NCBI RefSeq assembly: GCF_008629675.1
Contig: NZ_VWOX01000007.1
Span: 186,001 to 250,000 of the forward strand
Reading direction: 5' to 3'
DNA length: 64,000 nt
Source: Roseiconus nitratireducens
GTDB lineage: Bacteria > Planctomycetota > Planctomycetia > Pirellulales > Pirellulaceae
Shown: positions 17,704 to 27,600 of the stretch, one piece after another
How positions within the stretch are numbered: the stretch's first letter is position 1
Layout of the letters: every line of letters begins with the position of its first letter
The notes under the pieces: model-generated
What the model was told of the DNA's origin: nothing
Seen by the model: only the letters and a program-made list of their open reading frames with translations
Databases searched by the model: none
Made by a program: the position numbers and the translations under genes

Positions 17704-19104
17704 ATGCTTGAAGAGTATTATGCCGATCCGCACATCCGGGCACGAATATTTGAGTTTCTCGGCGGTGATTCGCCACAAAATGTGACCTGCGCGTACATCA
17801 CCGCGGACGGCCCGTCGGCGGACGTCTGTCACAATCCGCGCCCACCCTCCGAACTGCCGAACTGTTTGGACGATGGTCTAGAGATTGGCCGATCGCTGTG
17901 GGATCACGAAGCCCTGATCGCTCATCTGGACATCGAGATCGTCAATTTCGATTTCCCGGCCGAACCCTGGATCCATCCAAATCGCTGTATCGACCTTCAA
18001 CGTCCCGTTGTCGCTGCGATTCAAGAGTTTCTGATCAATCATGGGATTGCTCCGCTTCACCTGCTCAGCGGCCGCGGACATCACTTCGTGTGGCGGATCG
18101 ACCTTCGGTCCACCGCTTGCGATTCTCTTACCGCGATCGGAAGCGTTGCAGGGGCATCACAATGCGGCTGTCCGGGATCATTTCCATCGATCGGGCAGAG
18201 GCATGATGGACCTCGAGCGACCGCACATGCGGGGCTGGGCATGGTGATGGAATATGTCGCTCACCGTGTCCTGGACGTGGCGGCGGGCGACTGCGAACTT
18301 CCCGTGATGTTGACGGCTGTCGAAGCCGGCCCCAACGCTCACGGTCGAGAAGTCGTTTCCATCGATTTGTCGGAGTACGGTGACCCGTTGCACACGCGCG
18401 GTGTGCGTGTTCCGTTTTCGGCCTATCTGAAGCCGCAGCAGCAACGCTGGCGGATCGGTGCAATCGCGGACGAGATACCGGGATTGTTCATGATCCCACT
18501 GCATGAGATGGAGGTTCACCAGGGAATTCAGGTGATGCGAGCGATGGACGAGGTTCAGGATCTGGCCCGCCGCGGTTCAGTACAGATTCCCGACCAATCG
18601 CGCGGCACCGAACGGTTGCTGGAAGAATACGCCACTTCGCAAACATCTCTCTGGCATCGCCAGTTCTACTCCGCCGAACATGACCCCAGCGATCAATGGC
18701 CGAAAACCTACGACAGACTACCTCTTCAATCACTTCCGCCCTGCGCCCGAATCATCCTGGAGCAACCCAACGATCGATTGCTCAAGCCCGCTGGGATCCA
18801 GCATTTGGTGCGGATCCTGCTCGGGTTTGATTGGCACCCGCGACACATCGCAGGCCTGATCCGGTCCAAATACGAGCGCGACTATGGTTGGGGCGATCGG
18901 TGGTATCGGTACGATGCCGCGACACACGCCGATTTTTACGTTCGAACCTTTGCCGGACTGATCGCCACCGGACGGGATGGACTTGTCGACCTCAATTGCC
19001 GCTCATGTCAAGAGAAACAGTACTGCCCTGTCGAAGTATGTAGCGACAATCTGTTGAGGTACCGAGACCGAGTGCGGATTCGAGTCGAGACCACAACCTA
19101 TTGA
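17704..19104 (+). CDS. Archaeo-eukaryotic primase-like protein with PriL-like Cys domain
   Basis: The 466-residue protein has the signatures of the archaeo-eukaryotic primase (AEP) fold. An acidic metal motif HLDIEIVNFD is at about 74-83, SGRGHHFVW at 122-130 (the sGxGxH motif) and a late basic motif RVPFSAYLKP at 235-244 after an SIDLSEYGD strand. The C-terminal third resembles the iron-sulfur domain of the primase large subunit: SLPPCARIILEQ with Cys347, a helical stretch PAGIQHLVRILLGFDWHPRH, then Cys432, Cys435, Cys441 and Cys446. Small- and large-subunit-like parts thus sit in one chain. Residues of about 140-172 look unlike the rest, and the alternative frame reads ALQGHHNAAVRDHFHRSG there, so two compensating frameshifts are possible. 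The isomerase gene follows after 45 nt. Function inferred only from motifs. Confidence 0.6.
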   Translation: MLEEYYADPHIRARIFEFLGGDSPQNVTCAYITADGPSADVCHNPRPPSELPNCLDDGLEIGRSLWDHEALIAHLDIEIVNFDFPAEPWIHPNRCIDLQRPVVAAIQEFLINHGIAPLHLLSGRGHHFVWRIDLRSTACDSLTAIGSVAGASQCGCPGSFPSIGQRHDGPRATAHAGLGMVMEYVAHRVLDVAAGDCELPVMLTAVEAGPNAHGREVVSIDLSEYGDPLHTRGVRVPFSAYLKPQQQRWRIGAIADEIPGLFMIPLHEMEVHQGIQVMRAMDEVQDLARRGSVQIPDQSRGTERLLEEYATSQTSLWHRQFYSAEHDPSDQWPKTYDRLPLQSLPPCARIILEQPNDRLLKPAGIQHLVRILLGFDWHPRHIAGLIRSKYERDYGWGDRWYRYDAATHADFYVRTFAGLIATGRDGLVDLNCRSCQEKQYCPVEVCSDNLLRYRDRVRIRVETTTY

Positions 19105-19149
19105 TCGGACTGGTCAAACTAAACAATGTCGAAAATGAGGACTTGATTC

Positions 19150-19989
19150 ATGAGCCAGTGGCCCATCGGCCTTTCAACAGGCTGTTTTTACAAGACCAGC
19201 ATTTTTGAATGCCTTACGCACATCCGAAGTGCGGGTTTTTCGATCATCGAAGTCTGTTCCTTTCCGGCACACCTTGACTATCACGACGCCAATGCGGTCG
19301 ATCGTGCGAGCCAGCTGATTCGCGAACTCGATCTGGATCCTTATTCTTTCCACGCACCCTTTGCGGAGCACATCGACATCACCTCACTGGATGATCAAGT
19401 TCGGTCCCATTCGCTCGACGAGATGATCAGGGCTGCGGAGGCCGCAGCGTCTCTCGGCGTTCGGTACTATGTGATTCACCCGGGTCCCGAGAATTCGAAT
19501 CTTCCTGACCAACAGCGAATCGCTCGTATCGAGCATGCAGCGAACGCGCTCAATCAGGTGTCCCGCCGCTGTCAGCAGCTTGGCATCCGTTTGGTGCTCG
19601 AAAACATGCTTCCCCACCTGTTTTTCGGACGCACGCGTGATGTGCTGTGGATCCTCGGTGCGCTGGAGACGACCGAAGTGGGAATTTGTCTTGACACCGG
19701 ACACGCTTACCTTTCCGGAGACTTGCAGACCGTCGCGCACAAACTTTCCGGCCATCTTTGGATGGTTCACGCCAGCGATAATCACGGCCAGCGTGATGAC
19801 CACCTGCCGCCGGGCGAAGGCGGGATTGCCTGGCCAACATTCGTCAGCCAGCTTTCGCGGCTTCATTTTCACGGCACGATCATCCTCGAAATCGCGGGGA
19901 GTTCGGATATTCCCGCGACGCTGACGCGGGCGGGGCGATCGCGTCACTTCTTACAGCGGCTTTCTCGAACGTTGCGGGATGAGCATTGA
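19150..19989 (+). CDS. Sugar phosphate isomerase/epimerase (xylose isomerase-like TIM barrel)
   Basis: The 279-residue protein matches the AP endonuclease 2/xylose isomerase-like TIM-barrel family. Metal-ligand positions of the family are visible in order: YVIHPGPEN, VLENMLP, GICLDTGHAYLSGD, MVHASDNHGQRDDHLPPGEG and IILEIAG. The start ATG has a GAGG site about 10 nt upstream. It follows the primase-like gene by 45 nt and is probably co-transcribed. The family contains sugar isomerases, epimerases and endonuclease IV-type enzymes. The sequence fits the isomerase/epimerase side better, but next to a primase-like gene a DNA-repair role as an AP endonuclease cannot be excluded from sequence alone. 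Confidence 0.88.
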   Translation: MSQWPIGLSTGCFYKTSIFECLTHIRSAGFSIIEVCSFPAHLDYHDANAVDRASQLIRELDLDPYSFHAPFAEHIDITSLDDQVRSHSLDEMIRAAEAAASLGVRYYVIHPGPENSNLPDQQRIARIEHAANALNQVSRRCQQLGIRLVLENMLPHLFFGRTRDVLWILGALETTEVGICLDTGHAYLSGDLQTVAHKLSGHLWMVHASDNHGQRDDHLPPGEGGIAWPTFVSQLSRLHFHGTIILEIAGSSDIPATLTRAGRSRHFLQRLSRTLRDEH

Positions 19990-20028
19990 CTCTTTGCGGG
20001 CATCGCTCTGGCCAACGTCCGTCAATCA

Positions 20029-21243
20029 TCAATTCCGCGCGAGTGTTCTGCGGGGCAGAGTGATCAGGAATTCTGCACCTGAATCCCGCGTGGCTCCCAA
20101 CGCCATCCGACCACCGTGAGCTTCGACGATGCGTTTTGAGATCGGCATGCCCAGTCCACTACCCTTCGGCTTCGTCGTAAAGAACGGTTCAAACACCCTG
20201 CGACGCTGCTCTTCATTCAAACCTGGGCCATTGTCGCGGTAGCTCAATTTGATTGCGGCTTGGCCGTTCAACTCGGCGTTCACAGCTCGCAGTTCAATGA
20301 AGATCGGGTCGTCGCAGGCGGCCAGTGAGTTCTCGATCATGTTTCTGAATACTTGGGCAATTCGAAACACATCGACTTCGCAGCGTGAATCGGACCCCTT
20401 GAAAATGGAGCGGCACTCTATCCGACGTTCATTGGACTGTCCGGAAAACTCGTCAAGCACTTCTTTGATAAGCTCATCTAACGAACAAGGTTCCAGGTCA
20501 AGCTTGATGGGAGCTGCAAAATCACGGAGCTCTTCAAAAAGCCTGGCGAGATCGTTCTGCGCCGACCGGACACGTGAGATGTACTCCAGTACTTCCGGGC
20601 GACCTGCGGATTCCATCGCCGCCATCTCCAGATTGGTTGACATCCGTTGCAAGACATTGCGGCTTTCGTGGGTGACCGCACTGATCATTTGGCCGATCGC
20701 CGCTAGTCGTTCCGCCCGCAGGGCCCGCTCTTCAGCCTGTTGTTGCGCGCTGATATCGTGAACGATTCCGGTGAAGCATCGTGTGCCCCCGAGACGCATC
20801 TCACCGACTAATAGACGTACCGGAAAAGTCGATCCATCTCTGCGTCGCCCCATCACCTCGCGACCACCTCCATCGAAGGAGCGATCCTCGCCGGACAGGT
20901 TCCCGGCGTGGCATTCCTCGTGCCAGCCATCTTCCAGCGATGGCATCAGCAGCGAAACGTTTTTCCCGATAACGTCGTGGGCATGGTAGCCAAAGAGCCG
21001 TTCAGCGCCCGCATTGAAAGTATCAACAAGTCCCCGCTCGTCCGTCGTGATGATGCCGTCATTGGCAATCTTTGCGATCGTCGCGAGACGAACGTCGCTA
21101 TCGGATCCAATGGTGCCGCAGCGTGTCGCCCCGGATTTGTAACGCGTCGGACGGTGCCCGATCGGCTGATCGCCATGAGAAGACGGCTCATTGTCGTTGG
21201 GTTGTTCCATGGACACCGTTGCTCGGTCAACCAATTTGCTCAT
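20029..21243 (-). CDS. PAS-domain sensor histidine kinase
   Basis: The 404-residue protein has no clear membrane span and is probably cytoplasmic. A FixL-type PAS domain spans about 52-165 (FNAGAERLFGYHAHDVIGKN, GRRRDGSTFPVRL). The dimerisation/phosphoacceptor helix carries His192 in VTHESRNVLQR. The ATPase domain shows the N box IENSLAACDD, G1 DNGPGLNEE and G2 KPKGSGLGM. A linker of about 50 residues precedes the PAS domain. No response regulator is adjacent on this strand. The nearest one in the window is at 30146-30811, which belongs with another kinase. The sensed signal is unknown, and whether the FixL-like PAS binds heme was not determined. Confidence 0.93.
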   Translation of the reverse strand: MSKLVDRATVSMEQPNDNEPSSHGDQPIGHRPTRYKSGATRCGTIGSDSDVRLATIAKIANDGIITTDERGLVDTFNAGAERLFGYHAHDVIGKNVSLLMPSLEDGWHEECHAGNLSGEDRSFDGGGREVMGRRRDGSTFPVRLLVGEMRLGGTRCFTGIVHDISAQQQAEERALRAERLAAIGQMISAVTHESRNVLQRMSTNLEMAAMESAGRPEVLEYISRVRSAQNDLARLFEELRDFAAPIKLDLEPCSLDELIKEVLDEFSGQSNERRIECRSIFKGSDSRCEVDVFRIAQVFRNMIENSLAACDDPIFIELRAVNAELNGQAAIKLSYRDNGPGLNEEQRRRVFEPFFTTKPKGSGLGMPISKRIVEAHGGRMALGATRDSGAEFLITLPRRTLARN

Positions 21244-21430
21244 CCAGATTTTCTCCCAGACTGTTTGCAGAATTGTGGTCGCTGGGAAGCAAGTCCTTGA
21301 ATCACGGCTGCCAGTAATTCCGGATGGCGGAATCCACCATACGGAACATCGCCATCCTCCGGACCGGACGCCGCATCACCCCCGACCCGGACCAGGAGTT
21401 CCGTTTGCTCGGTGTTGGCCCTCGGGCGTC

Positions 21431-21637
21431 TCAGACTCCTTCGCATGACGTCAGGCGAAGCAGTTCCTCCGCTCGGTCGGAAAGCCGATCGCACAACAGC
21501 CCCGGGTCGACACTTGTTCCAACGTTCGCTCGGCAGTGGGGGCAGCAAAGGTCACTTCCAAACAGGTGCGTCGGGATTCGTAAGCGACGTCCGCAGGTGG
21601 GGCATACGTGGGAGCAATACGTCTCGACTTTGTACAT
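21431..21637 (-). CDS. Small zinc-ribbon protein
   Basis: A 68-residue product starting at ATG 21637, with a GGAG site about 9 nt upstream. It carries two Cys pairs, CPTCGRRLRIPTHLFGSD then CPHCRA, spaced as in a classic zinc ribbon. A helical Asp/Leu-rich tail (LLCDRLSDRAEELLRL) follows. A longer in-frame extension upstream is not protein-like and was dropped. The role is unknown; small ribbons of this type may bind nucleic acid or protein. It lies between the histidine kinase and groES, and both it and the kinase are read away from groES. Confidence 0.7.
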   Translation of the reverse strand: MYKVETYCSHVCPTCGRRLRIPTHLFGSDLCCPHCRANVGTSVDPGLLCDRLSDRAEELLRLTSCEGV

Positions 21638-21987
21638 TTCACATTTCTCCGATTTCCAAGTTGCGTTCCAGGACCGGGAAACAACGTCTCGTTCGACTCG
21701 TGGGATCGCAATCGAATGTTGAGACCGTCTTGAAGTGGTGGTTTCCACCACTGGATCAACGGCAGTGACAGCACAGGCACACCGAATAGGCACACCAGGT
21801 CCTGCACCGCACATCGGCGTCTTCGTCCATCAGCCGTAACTTGGTGCTCTCTGGCACAACATCGGCGTCGTGAGACTTCAAATCGAGCGGCAAATCGATT
21901 CGGTACGAAAGCTGCAACCGCAGCTGTTCGAGGGCCGGAGTGCTTGGGTCGGTCGATGCTCACTTCATCAACGGAGGCGAACCATCA
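21638..21987 (+). other. Spacer upstream of groES
   Basis: About 350 bp holding the divergent control region for the zinc ribbon and groES. No CIRCE inverted repeat was seen; only a single GAGTGCTT half-like stretch is present at about 21937. Promoter positions could not be assigned. Confidence 0.4.
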
Positions 21988-22305
21988 ATGGGAACCGCGA
22001 CCGCTGCAAAAAGAATGACCAAGCTGCAACCGCTAGGCAATCGAGTGATTGTTGAACGCGACGAATCGGAAGCGACAACGCGCGGCGGAATTGTGCTGCC
22101 GGAGACGGCTCGAGAACAGGCCGCTCGCGGACGAATCATTCGCGTTGGGCCGGGCCAGCTCAGCGACACGGGCACACGCACGCCGCTTCAAGTCAAACGG
22201 GGCGACCGGGTGATCTTCTCCCAGTACGCCGGAAGCGAAGTGGAGATCGGCCAAAGAAAACTGTTGGTGATGCGCGAGGGTGACATCCTCGCGGTCGTGG
22301 AGTGA
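21988..22305 (+). CDS. groES: Co-chaperonin GroES
   Basis: The start was set at ATG 21988 because a GGAGG site lies 10 nt upstream; an in-frame ATG at 22015 (MTKLQPLGNRVIVERDE) is the shorter alternative. The 105-residue product has the family pattern LQPLGNRVIVERDESE, the mobile loop TTRGGIVLPETA, VGPG, VKRGDRVIFSQYAGSEVEIG and VMREGDILAVVE. It caps the GroEL ring during ATP-driven protein folding in the cytoplasm. It is directly followed by groEL, as usual. The ten-residue lead MGTATAAKRM is unusual for GroES. Confidence 0.95.
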   Translation: MGTATAAKRMTKLQPLGNRVIVERDESEATTRGGIVLPETAREQAARGRIIRVGPGQLSDTGTRTPLQVKRGDRVIFSQYAGSEVEIGQRKLLVMREGDILAVVE

Positions 22306-22331
22306 ACGTAACCTTAACCGGAACATCGAAG

Positions 22332-23951
22332 ATGTCGAAGATCATTGCCTATGACCACGATGCCCTCGAAGCAATCAAACGCGGGGTCGGCACCTTGGCA
22401 CGTGCCGTCACCACGACGTTGGGCCCGCGTGGTCGCAACGTGCTGCTGCAGAAGAGCTACGGACCACCCCTGGTGACCAAAGACGGTGTCACGGTGGCCA
22501 AAGAGATTGACTTGGAAGACCCGTTCGAGAATATCGGCGCGCGAATGGTCCGTGAGGTCGCGTCGAAAACCAATGACGTTGCCGGCGACGGCACGACGAC
22601 GGCCACAATTCTGGCCAAAGCGATTTTTGACGAAGGCCTACGTGCGGTCACCGCGGGCGTTAACCCGATCGCGTTAAAACAAGGGATCGAAAAAGCGGTC
22701 CAATCGATCGTCAGAACTCTCCATTCGAACTCTGTGCCCATCAATGGGAAGGAAGACCTGGTGAAGGTCGCGTCGATCGCTGCCAACAACGACCCAAGCA
22801 TCGGCCGACATGTCGCCGAAGCTCTCGACCGGGTTGGCAAAGACGGTGTCGTCACGCTCGATGAAGGAAGGTCCACGACGACCGAGATGGAGTGGGTCGA
22901 AGGGATGCAATTCGACAAAGGGTATCTGTCTCCCTATTTTGTGACCGATGCGACCAAGATGGAGTGTGTGTTGGATGATCCGTATGTGTTGGTGCACGAA
23001 AAGAAAATCAGCAATATCAAAGACATCGTGCCGATCTTGGAAAAGGTCGTTCAGTCTGGCAAACCCTTGTTAATCATTGCCGATGATGTCGAAGGAGAGG
23101 CGTTGGCCACTTTGGTCGTCAATCGGTTACGGGGAACGTTCCAATGCTGTGCCGTGAAGGCACCCGGATACGGAGATCGGCGGAAGGCGATGATGGAAGA
23201 CATTGCGGTGCTGACCGGCGGAAAGGCGATTTTTGAAAGCCTGGGAATCAAGCTGGAAACACTTCCCCTGGACAATCTGGGACGGGCGGAAAAGGTCGTC
23301 GTCGACCGAGACAATACCACGATCATCCAGGGGGCAGGCGGACGCGGCGAAATCGATTCGCGGATCGCCCAGATCAAACTGGAGTTGGATAAATCGGAGA
23401 GCAGCTACGATCGAGAGAAGCTGGAGGAACGCATGGCCAAATTGACCAATGGCGTCGCGAAGATCAATGTCGGCGCCGCCACCGAAAGCGAATTGAAAGA
23501 GAAAAAGTTCCTCTACGAAGACGCAATCAACGCAGCCAAAGCCGCCGCGGATGAAGGCATTCTGGCGGGAGGAGGCGTGGCGCTGCTGCGAGCTGCCCAG
23601 GCCTGCCAACCAGACGGTTTGAACGATGATGAGACGGTGGGTTTCAACATCGTCCGCAAAGCTTGCCGCTGGCCGCTGAAGTGCATCGCGGAAAACGCCG
23701 GCAGGGACGGCAGTCTGATCTGCGAAAAAGTTGCGGAGATGTCCGGCAACAAAGGTTACAACGCGATGACAGATGCCTACGAAGACTTGGTTGCGACCGG
23801 TGTGATCGACCCGACCAAGGTCGTTCGCTCCGAACTGGAGAACGCCGCCAGCGTCGCCACCCTGCTCCTGACCAGTGACGCGCTGATTGCGGAGAAACCG
23901 AAGAAGGAATCCAACGGGTCCGCTCGCGGGGGAGATTACGACATGTACTGA
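22332..23951 (+). CDS. groEL: Chaperonin GroEL (60 kDa, divergent copy)
   Basis: The ATG at 22332 (MSKIIAYDHDALEAIKRGVG) is preferred. The upstream GTG at 22302 overlaps the groES stop, but the ten residues it adds are not family-like. The 539-residue product has the full chaperonin fold: TLGPRGRNVLLQKSYGPPLV, VTKDGVTVAKEIDLEDPFEN, DVAGDGTTTATILAKAI and AADEGILAGGGVALLRAAQ. The C-terminus RGGDYDMY lacks the repeated GGM tail of the main bacterial GroEL, and many positions depart from the usual consensus. That suggests a secondary paralogue with a specialised client range, though this was not tested. It pairs with groES upstream in one operon. Confidence 0.96.
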   Translation: MSKIIAYDHDALEAIKRGVGTLARAVTTTLGPRGRNVLLQKSYGPPLVTKDGVTVAKEIDLEDPFENIGARMVREVASKTNDVAGDGTTTATILAKAIFDEGLRAVTAGVNPIALKQGIEKAVQSIVRTLHSNSVPINGKEDLVKVASIAANNDPSIGRHVAEALDRVGKDGVVTLDEGRSTTTEMEWVEGMQFDKGYLSPYFVTDATKMECVLDDPYVLVHEKKISNIKDIVPILEKVVQSGKPLLIIADDVEGEALATLVVNRLRGTFQCCAVKAPGYGDRRKAMMEDIAVLTGGKAIFESLGIKLETLPLDNLGRAEKVVVDRDNTTIIQGAGGRGEIDSRIAQIKLELDKSESSYDREKLEERMAKLTNGVAKINVGAATESELKEKKFLYEDAINAAKAAADEGILAGGGVALLRAAQACQPDGLNDDETVGFNIVRKACRWPLKCIAENAGRDGSLICEKVAEMSGNKGYNAMTDAYEDLVATGVIDPTKVVRSELENAASVATLLLTSDALIAEKPKKESNGSARGGDYDMY

Positions 23952-24633
23952 GTCATGCCAGAACCGGAAGTTTGCGACGGAAAAATGATTCGACAACCAT
24001 CTGGCGGGCCGATTCCTCGACACCGCTCTCACCCGTCCTGGAAGCACTCGCCCGGGCGGATCGATTCGGGCGCGTGCGGTCTTTGTCGGGGAACACATCG
24101 GTTTGCGGCGAGTCGCTTGAACGGATCAGCGCACAGCCATTTCCGGTTTCCGCCGGGTCAGGTTCTGGTTGTCATCTTGGCTGGTCAAAAAGTCAGCGAG
24201 CCCCATCGGATGCTGGCCGCCTCGGTGGGGCTTGCCGTTTGCGGTGACCGCAGCGCCCACGGATCCCTGTCGGAACATCACAGTTTGGGGCAATGCGTGA
24301 AAGACGCCGGGAACGACGCTGAAGCTTTGGCCGCGACCACGCTCGCGTCGACGCTGGACGTGGAATTTGACGAACAGCAGTCGTGGATGAAAAGGGAGAG
24401 ATTTGGCAGAATTCGGATAAGATCGTCACGACTCGCAGCGTCGCAATCCGCGGCGGTAAAACCCGACGGCCACTGAACCACCGTGTTTGCTGTTGTGGCA
24501 CTGATAAGGGGCGAATGCCGCCACGTGCATGCCTTCGCCGACACCCGCACGGTGCCGATGAGAGCGCGCGAAGTTAGAATCGCGACAGGGATGTTCAGCG
24601 AGCCTCGGTCAGCCAACTATCAAGCAGGATTCA
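23952..24633 (+). other. Spacer between groEL and the CheB-CheR gene
   Basis: About 680 bp. Overlapping open frames (such as 23955-24476) show no domain and no ribosome site. Some stretches look like degraded coding sequence, but no family could be named. Confidence 0.4.
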
Positions 24634-27600
24634 ATGGCAAAGAAGAAAGCCACCCGTGTAAAGTCGAGCGGGAAACAGAAGGTCGATCCCCAACCCAGTC
24701 AGCCCGCCGCCAAGACTGAAGACGGTAGCCAGCCGAAGACCACGGCGGGGCAAGAGAACCGCTCGGAAACTCGAACGCCCGTTGCCGGATTGTCCATCCA
24801 GGCCAAGACGCCGGCGTCTGATTTCCCGATCGTGGGCGTCGGCGCCTCGGCGGGAGGACTGGAAGCGCTGGAAGAATTGCTCAAAAACATGCCTCGCGAT
24901 CCTGGCATGGCTTTCGTGATCGTCACACACCAGCATCCGGATCACAAGAGTTTGCTGCCTGAGTTGTTGGGCAAAGTGACGAAGATGCCAGTTGTCGAAG
25001 CGGATGACGGCACGAAGTTAGAACGTGACCACGTTTATGTCGGCCCGCCGGGTAGCCACCTGGCAATTCTCAATGGAACGCTCCATCGAATGGACATTGA
25101 GACGAAAGAATCGCCACGATTGCCAATCGACTACTTCTTTCGCTCGCTATCCGAAGATCAAAAAGAAAGAGCGATTTGCATTGTGCTCTCGGGCACGGGA
25201 ACGGACGGAACGCTGGGGTTGAGGGCGATCAAGGGCGAATCCGGCATGGCGATGGTGCAGGAACCCCTCACCGCAAAGTATGCCGGGATGCCTGCCAGCG
25301 CCCAGGGAACCGGATTGGTCGATTACGTACTGACCCCCGCCGCAATGCCGAAACAGTTGGTTGCCTACGTGCGCGGCCCGTATTTCGCCGGTGCGACAAC
25401 CGCCGCCGAACCGCCAATCGTTCCGACAGAGCCGATGCAAAAGATCTTTGTGCTCCTCCGCAATCGCACGGGGCACGATTTTTCCGCGTACAAATCCAAC
25501 ACCATTCGCCGGCGCATCGAACGGCGGATGAATGTGCACCAAATCGACAAGGCGAACCAGTATGTCCGCTACTTGCAAAAAAATCCGCACGAAATCGATA
25601 TGCTTTTCAAGGAGCTGTTGATCAGTGTCACCAGTTTCTTTCGAGACCCGCAGTCCTGGGACGCACTGGCAAAGCGGGCATTGCCCGAGCTACTCAAGTC
25701 GCGCCCTGAGAACTACACGCTGCGCGCGTGGGTACCGGGATGCGCCAGCGGCGAAGAGGTTTTTAGTCTGGCCATTGTGCTTCGCGAGTGCATGGACAAG
25801 ACCAAGCGGCATTTTGACGTTCAGATCTTTGGCACCGACCTCGACAACGCCGCAGTCGACGCCGCCCGCGTCGGCCAATACCCGAGCGGGATCGGCGTCG
25901 ATGTTTCGCCCAAACGGCTGGAACGCTACTTCCTGAAAGAAGAGAACGGCTACCGCATTCGCAAAGAGATACGCGAAATGGCAATTTTTGCGATGCAAAA
26001 CGTCATCAAAGATCCCCCCTTCACGAAACTTGACCTGTTGTTTTGCCGCAACCTGCTGATCTACTTAAATTCGGATTTGCAAAAACGCCTGCTGCCGATC
26101 TTCCACTATGCGCTCAAGCCAGGAGGCTTGCTGATGCTGGGTCCATCGGAAACGATCGGCACCTTCGGTGAACTGTTCGAAGCGGTGGACAAGAAGTGGA
26201 AAATCTTTCGCCGCAGAGGAACCGCAACGAGTGTTCATTCCATGCCCGAAATGCCGGCTTCGCAGACGCCGGCGGAGACGAACATCAATGCTCTCCCGAA
26301 GCTTGCCGAGTCGACTCGTGAGACAAGCATCGCAGCGATGCTGGAAAAATCGGCAATGGCTCGCTTCTGTCCCCCATTTGTCGTTATCAACGATCGCTGC
26401 GACATCATTCACGTTCATGGACGCACCGGCGAATTCTTGGAACTTGCCGAAGGACAATTGCGGACCAACATCTTGGACATGGCCCGCGAAGGATTGGCGC
26501 ACGACTTGGCGTCAGCCATACGACAGGCCGCAGCCACCGAAGATGAGGTGATTCGCGAAAACGTCCGCATCAAATCCAATGGTGGTTCCGTGTTCGTCGA
26601 TTTGGTGGTGGCCAAAATTTTGGAACCCGAACCGATCCGTGGATTGTTGCTCGTCACGTTTCGTCCCGTCCCGCCCCCAACCGTGTCGGAAAAACAGCAA
26701 AGCCGCCGCAGCAGGGCCAGTCCGGATCGCGTCGAGGTACTCCAGCGGGAACTGCAGTACATGAAGCAGTCACATCAGGCAACCCTGGAGAAATTGGAGA
26801 CTTCGAACGAAGAACTCAAGTCGACCAACGAGGAGCTGCAATCCACCAACGAGGAGATGCAAAGCACCAACGAAGAACTGGAAACGTCGAAGGAGGAGAT
26901 GCAGTCGCTCAATGAGGAACTGACCACGGTCAATGCCGAATTGCAATCCAAAGTCGAAGATCTGTCGCAGGCCAATGACGACATGCAGAACCTTCTGAAT
27001 GCCACGGACATTGCCACGATCTTTTTGGATGACGACTTGAACATCAAGCGTTTTACGGAACAGGCCGAAAAAATTATCGCGATCCGTCCGACCGACGTTG
27101 GAAGGCCGATCGGCGAATTGATGTCGTACCTGAAACAGGTCGACCTGAAGCGGGACTGCAAGAGCGTTCTGGATACGCTGATGTTCAAGAAACGAGAAGT
27201 GGAAACAACCGACGGCGGCTGGTTCCTGATGCGGATCATGCCCTACCGCACCACCGACAAAGTGATCGACGGACTGGTGCTGACGTTCGTCAGCATTCGA
27301 GAAATGAAGGAAGCCGAGAAGAGCAGCGAACAACGGACGTTTTTTGAGGCAATCTTTGATACCGTGCGGCAGCCGTTGCTTGTGCTCGATGAACAGCACC
27401 GCGTTACCTCCGCCAACCGCTCCTTTTATCAAACTTTTCGGATGCGTCCGAAACAGGTTCAAGGCAAACCACTTTGCGAATTGGGCGATGGAGCCTGGGA
27501 TATCCCGGAATTACGCGAGTTGCTCGAAGACATTCTGCCACGGAATTCGACATTCGATGACTACGAAGTGGAGCACGAATTCCCCAAGATCGGCCACAAA

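Noticed and set aside
21935..21962. CIRCE element upstream of groES
   Set aside because: Only one GAGTGCTT-like half is present; the inverted half GAGTGCTAA/TTAGCACTC with 9-nt spacing is missing.
23955..24476. 173-codon open frame after groEL
   Set aside because: No recognised domain, no ribosome site; kept only as a note.
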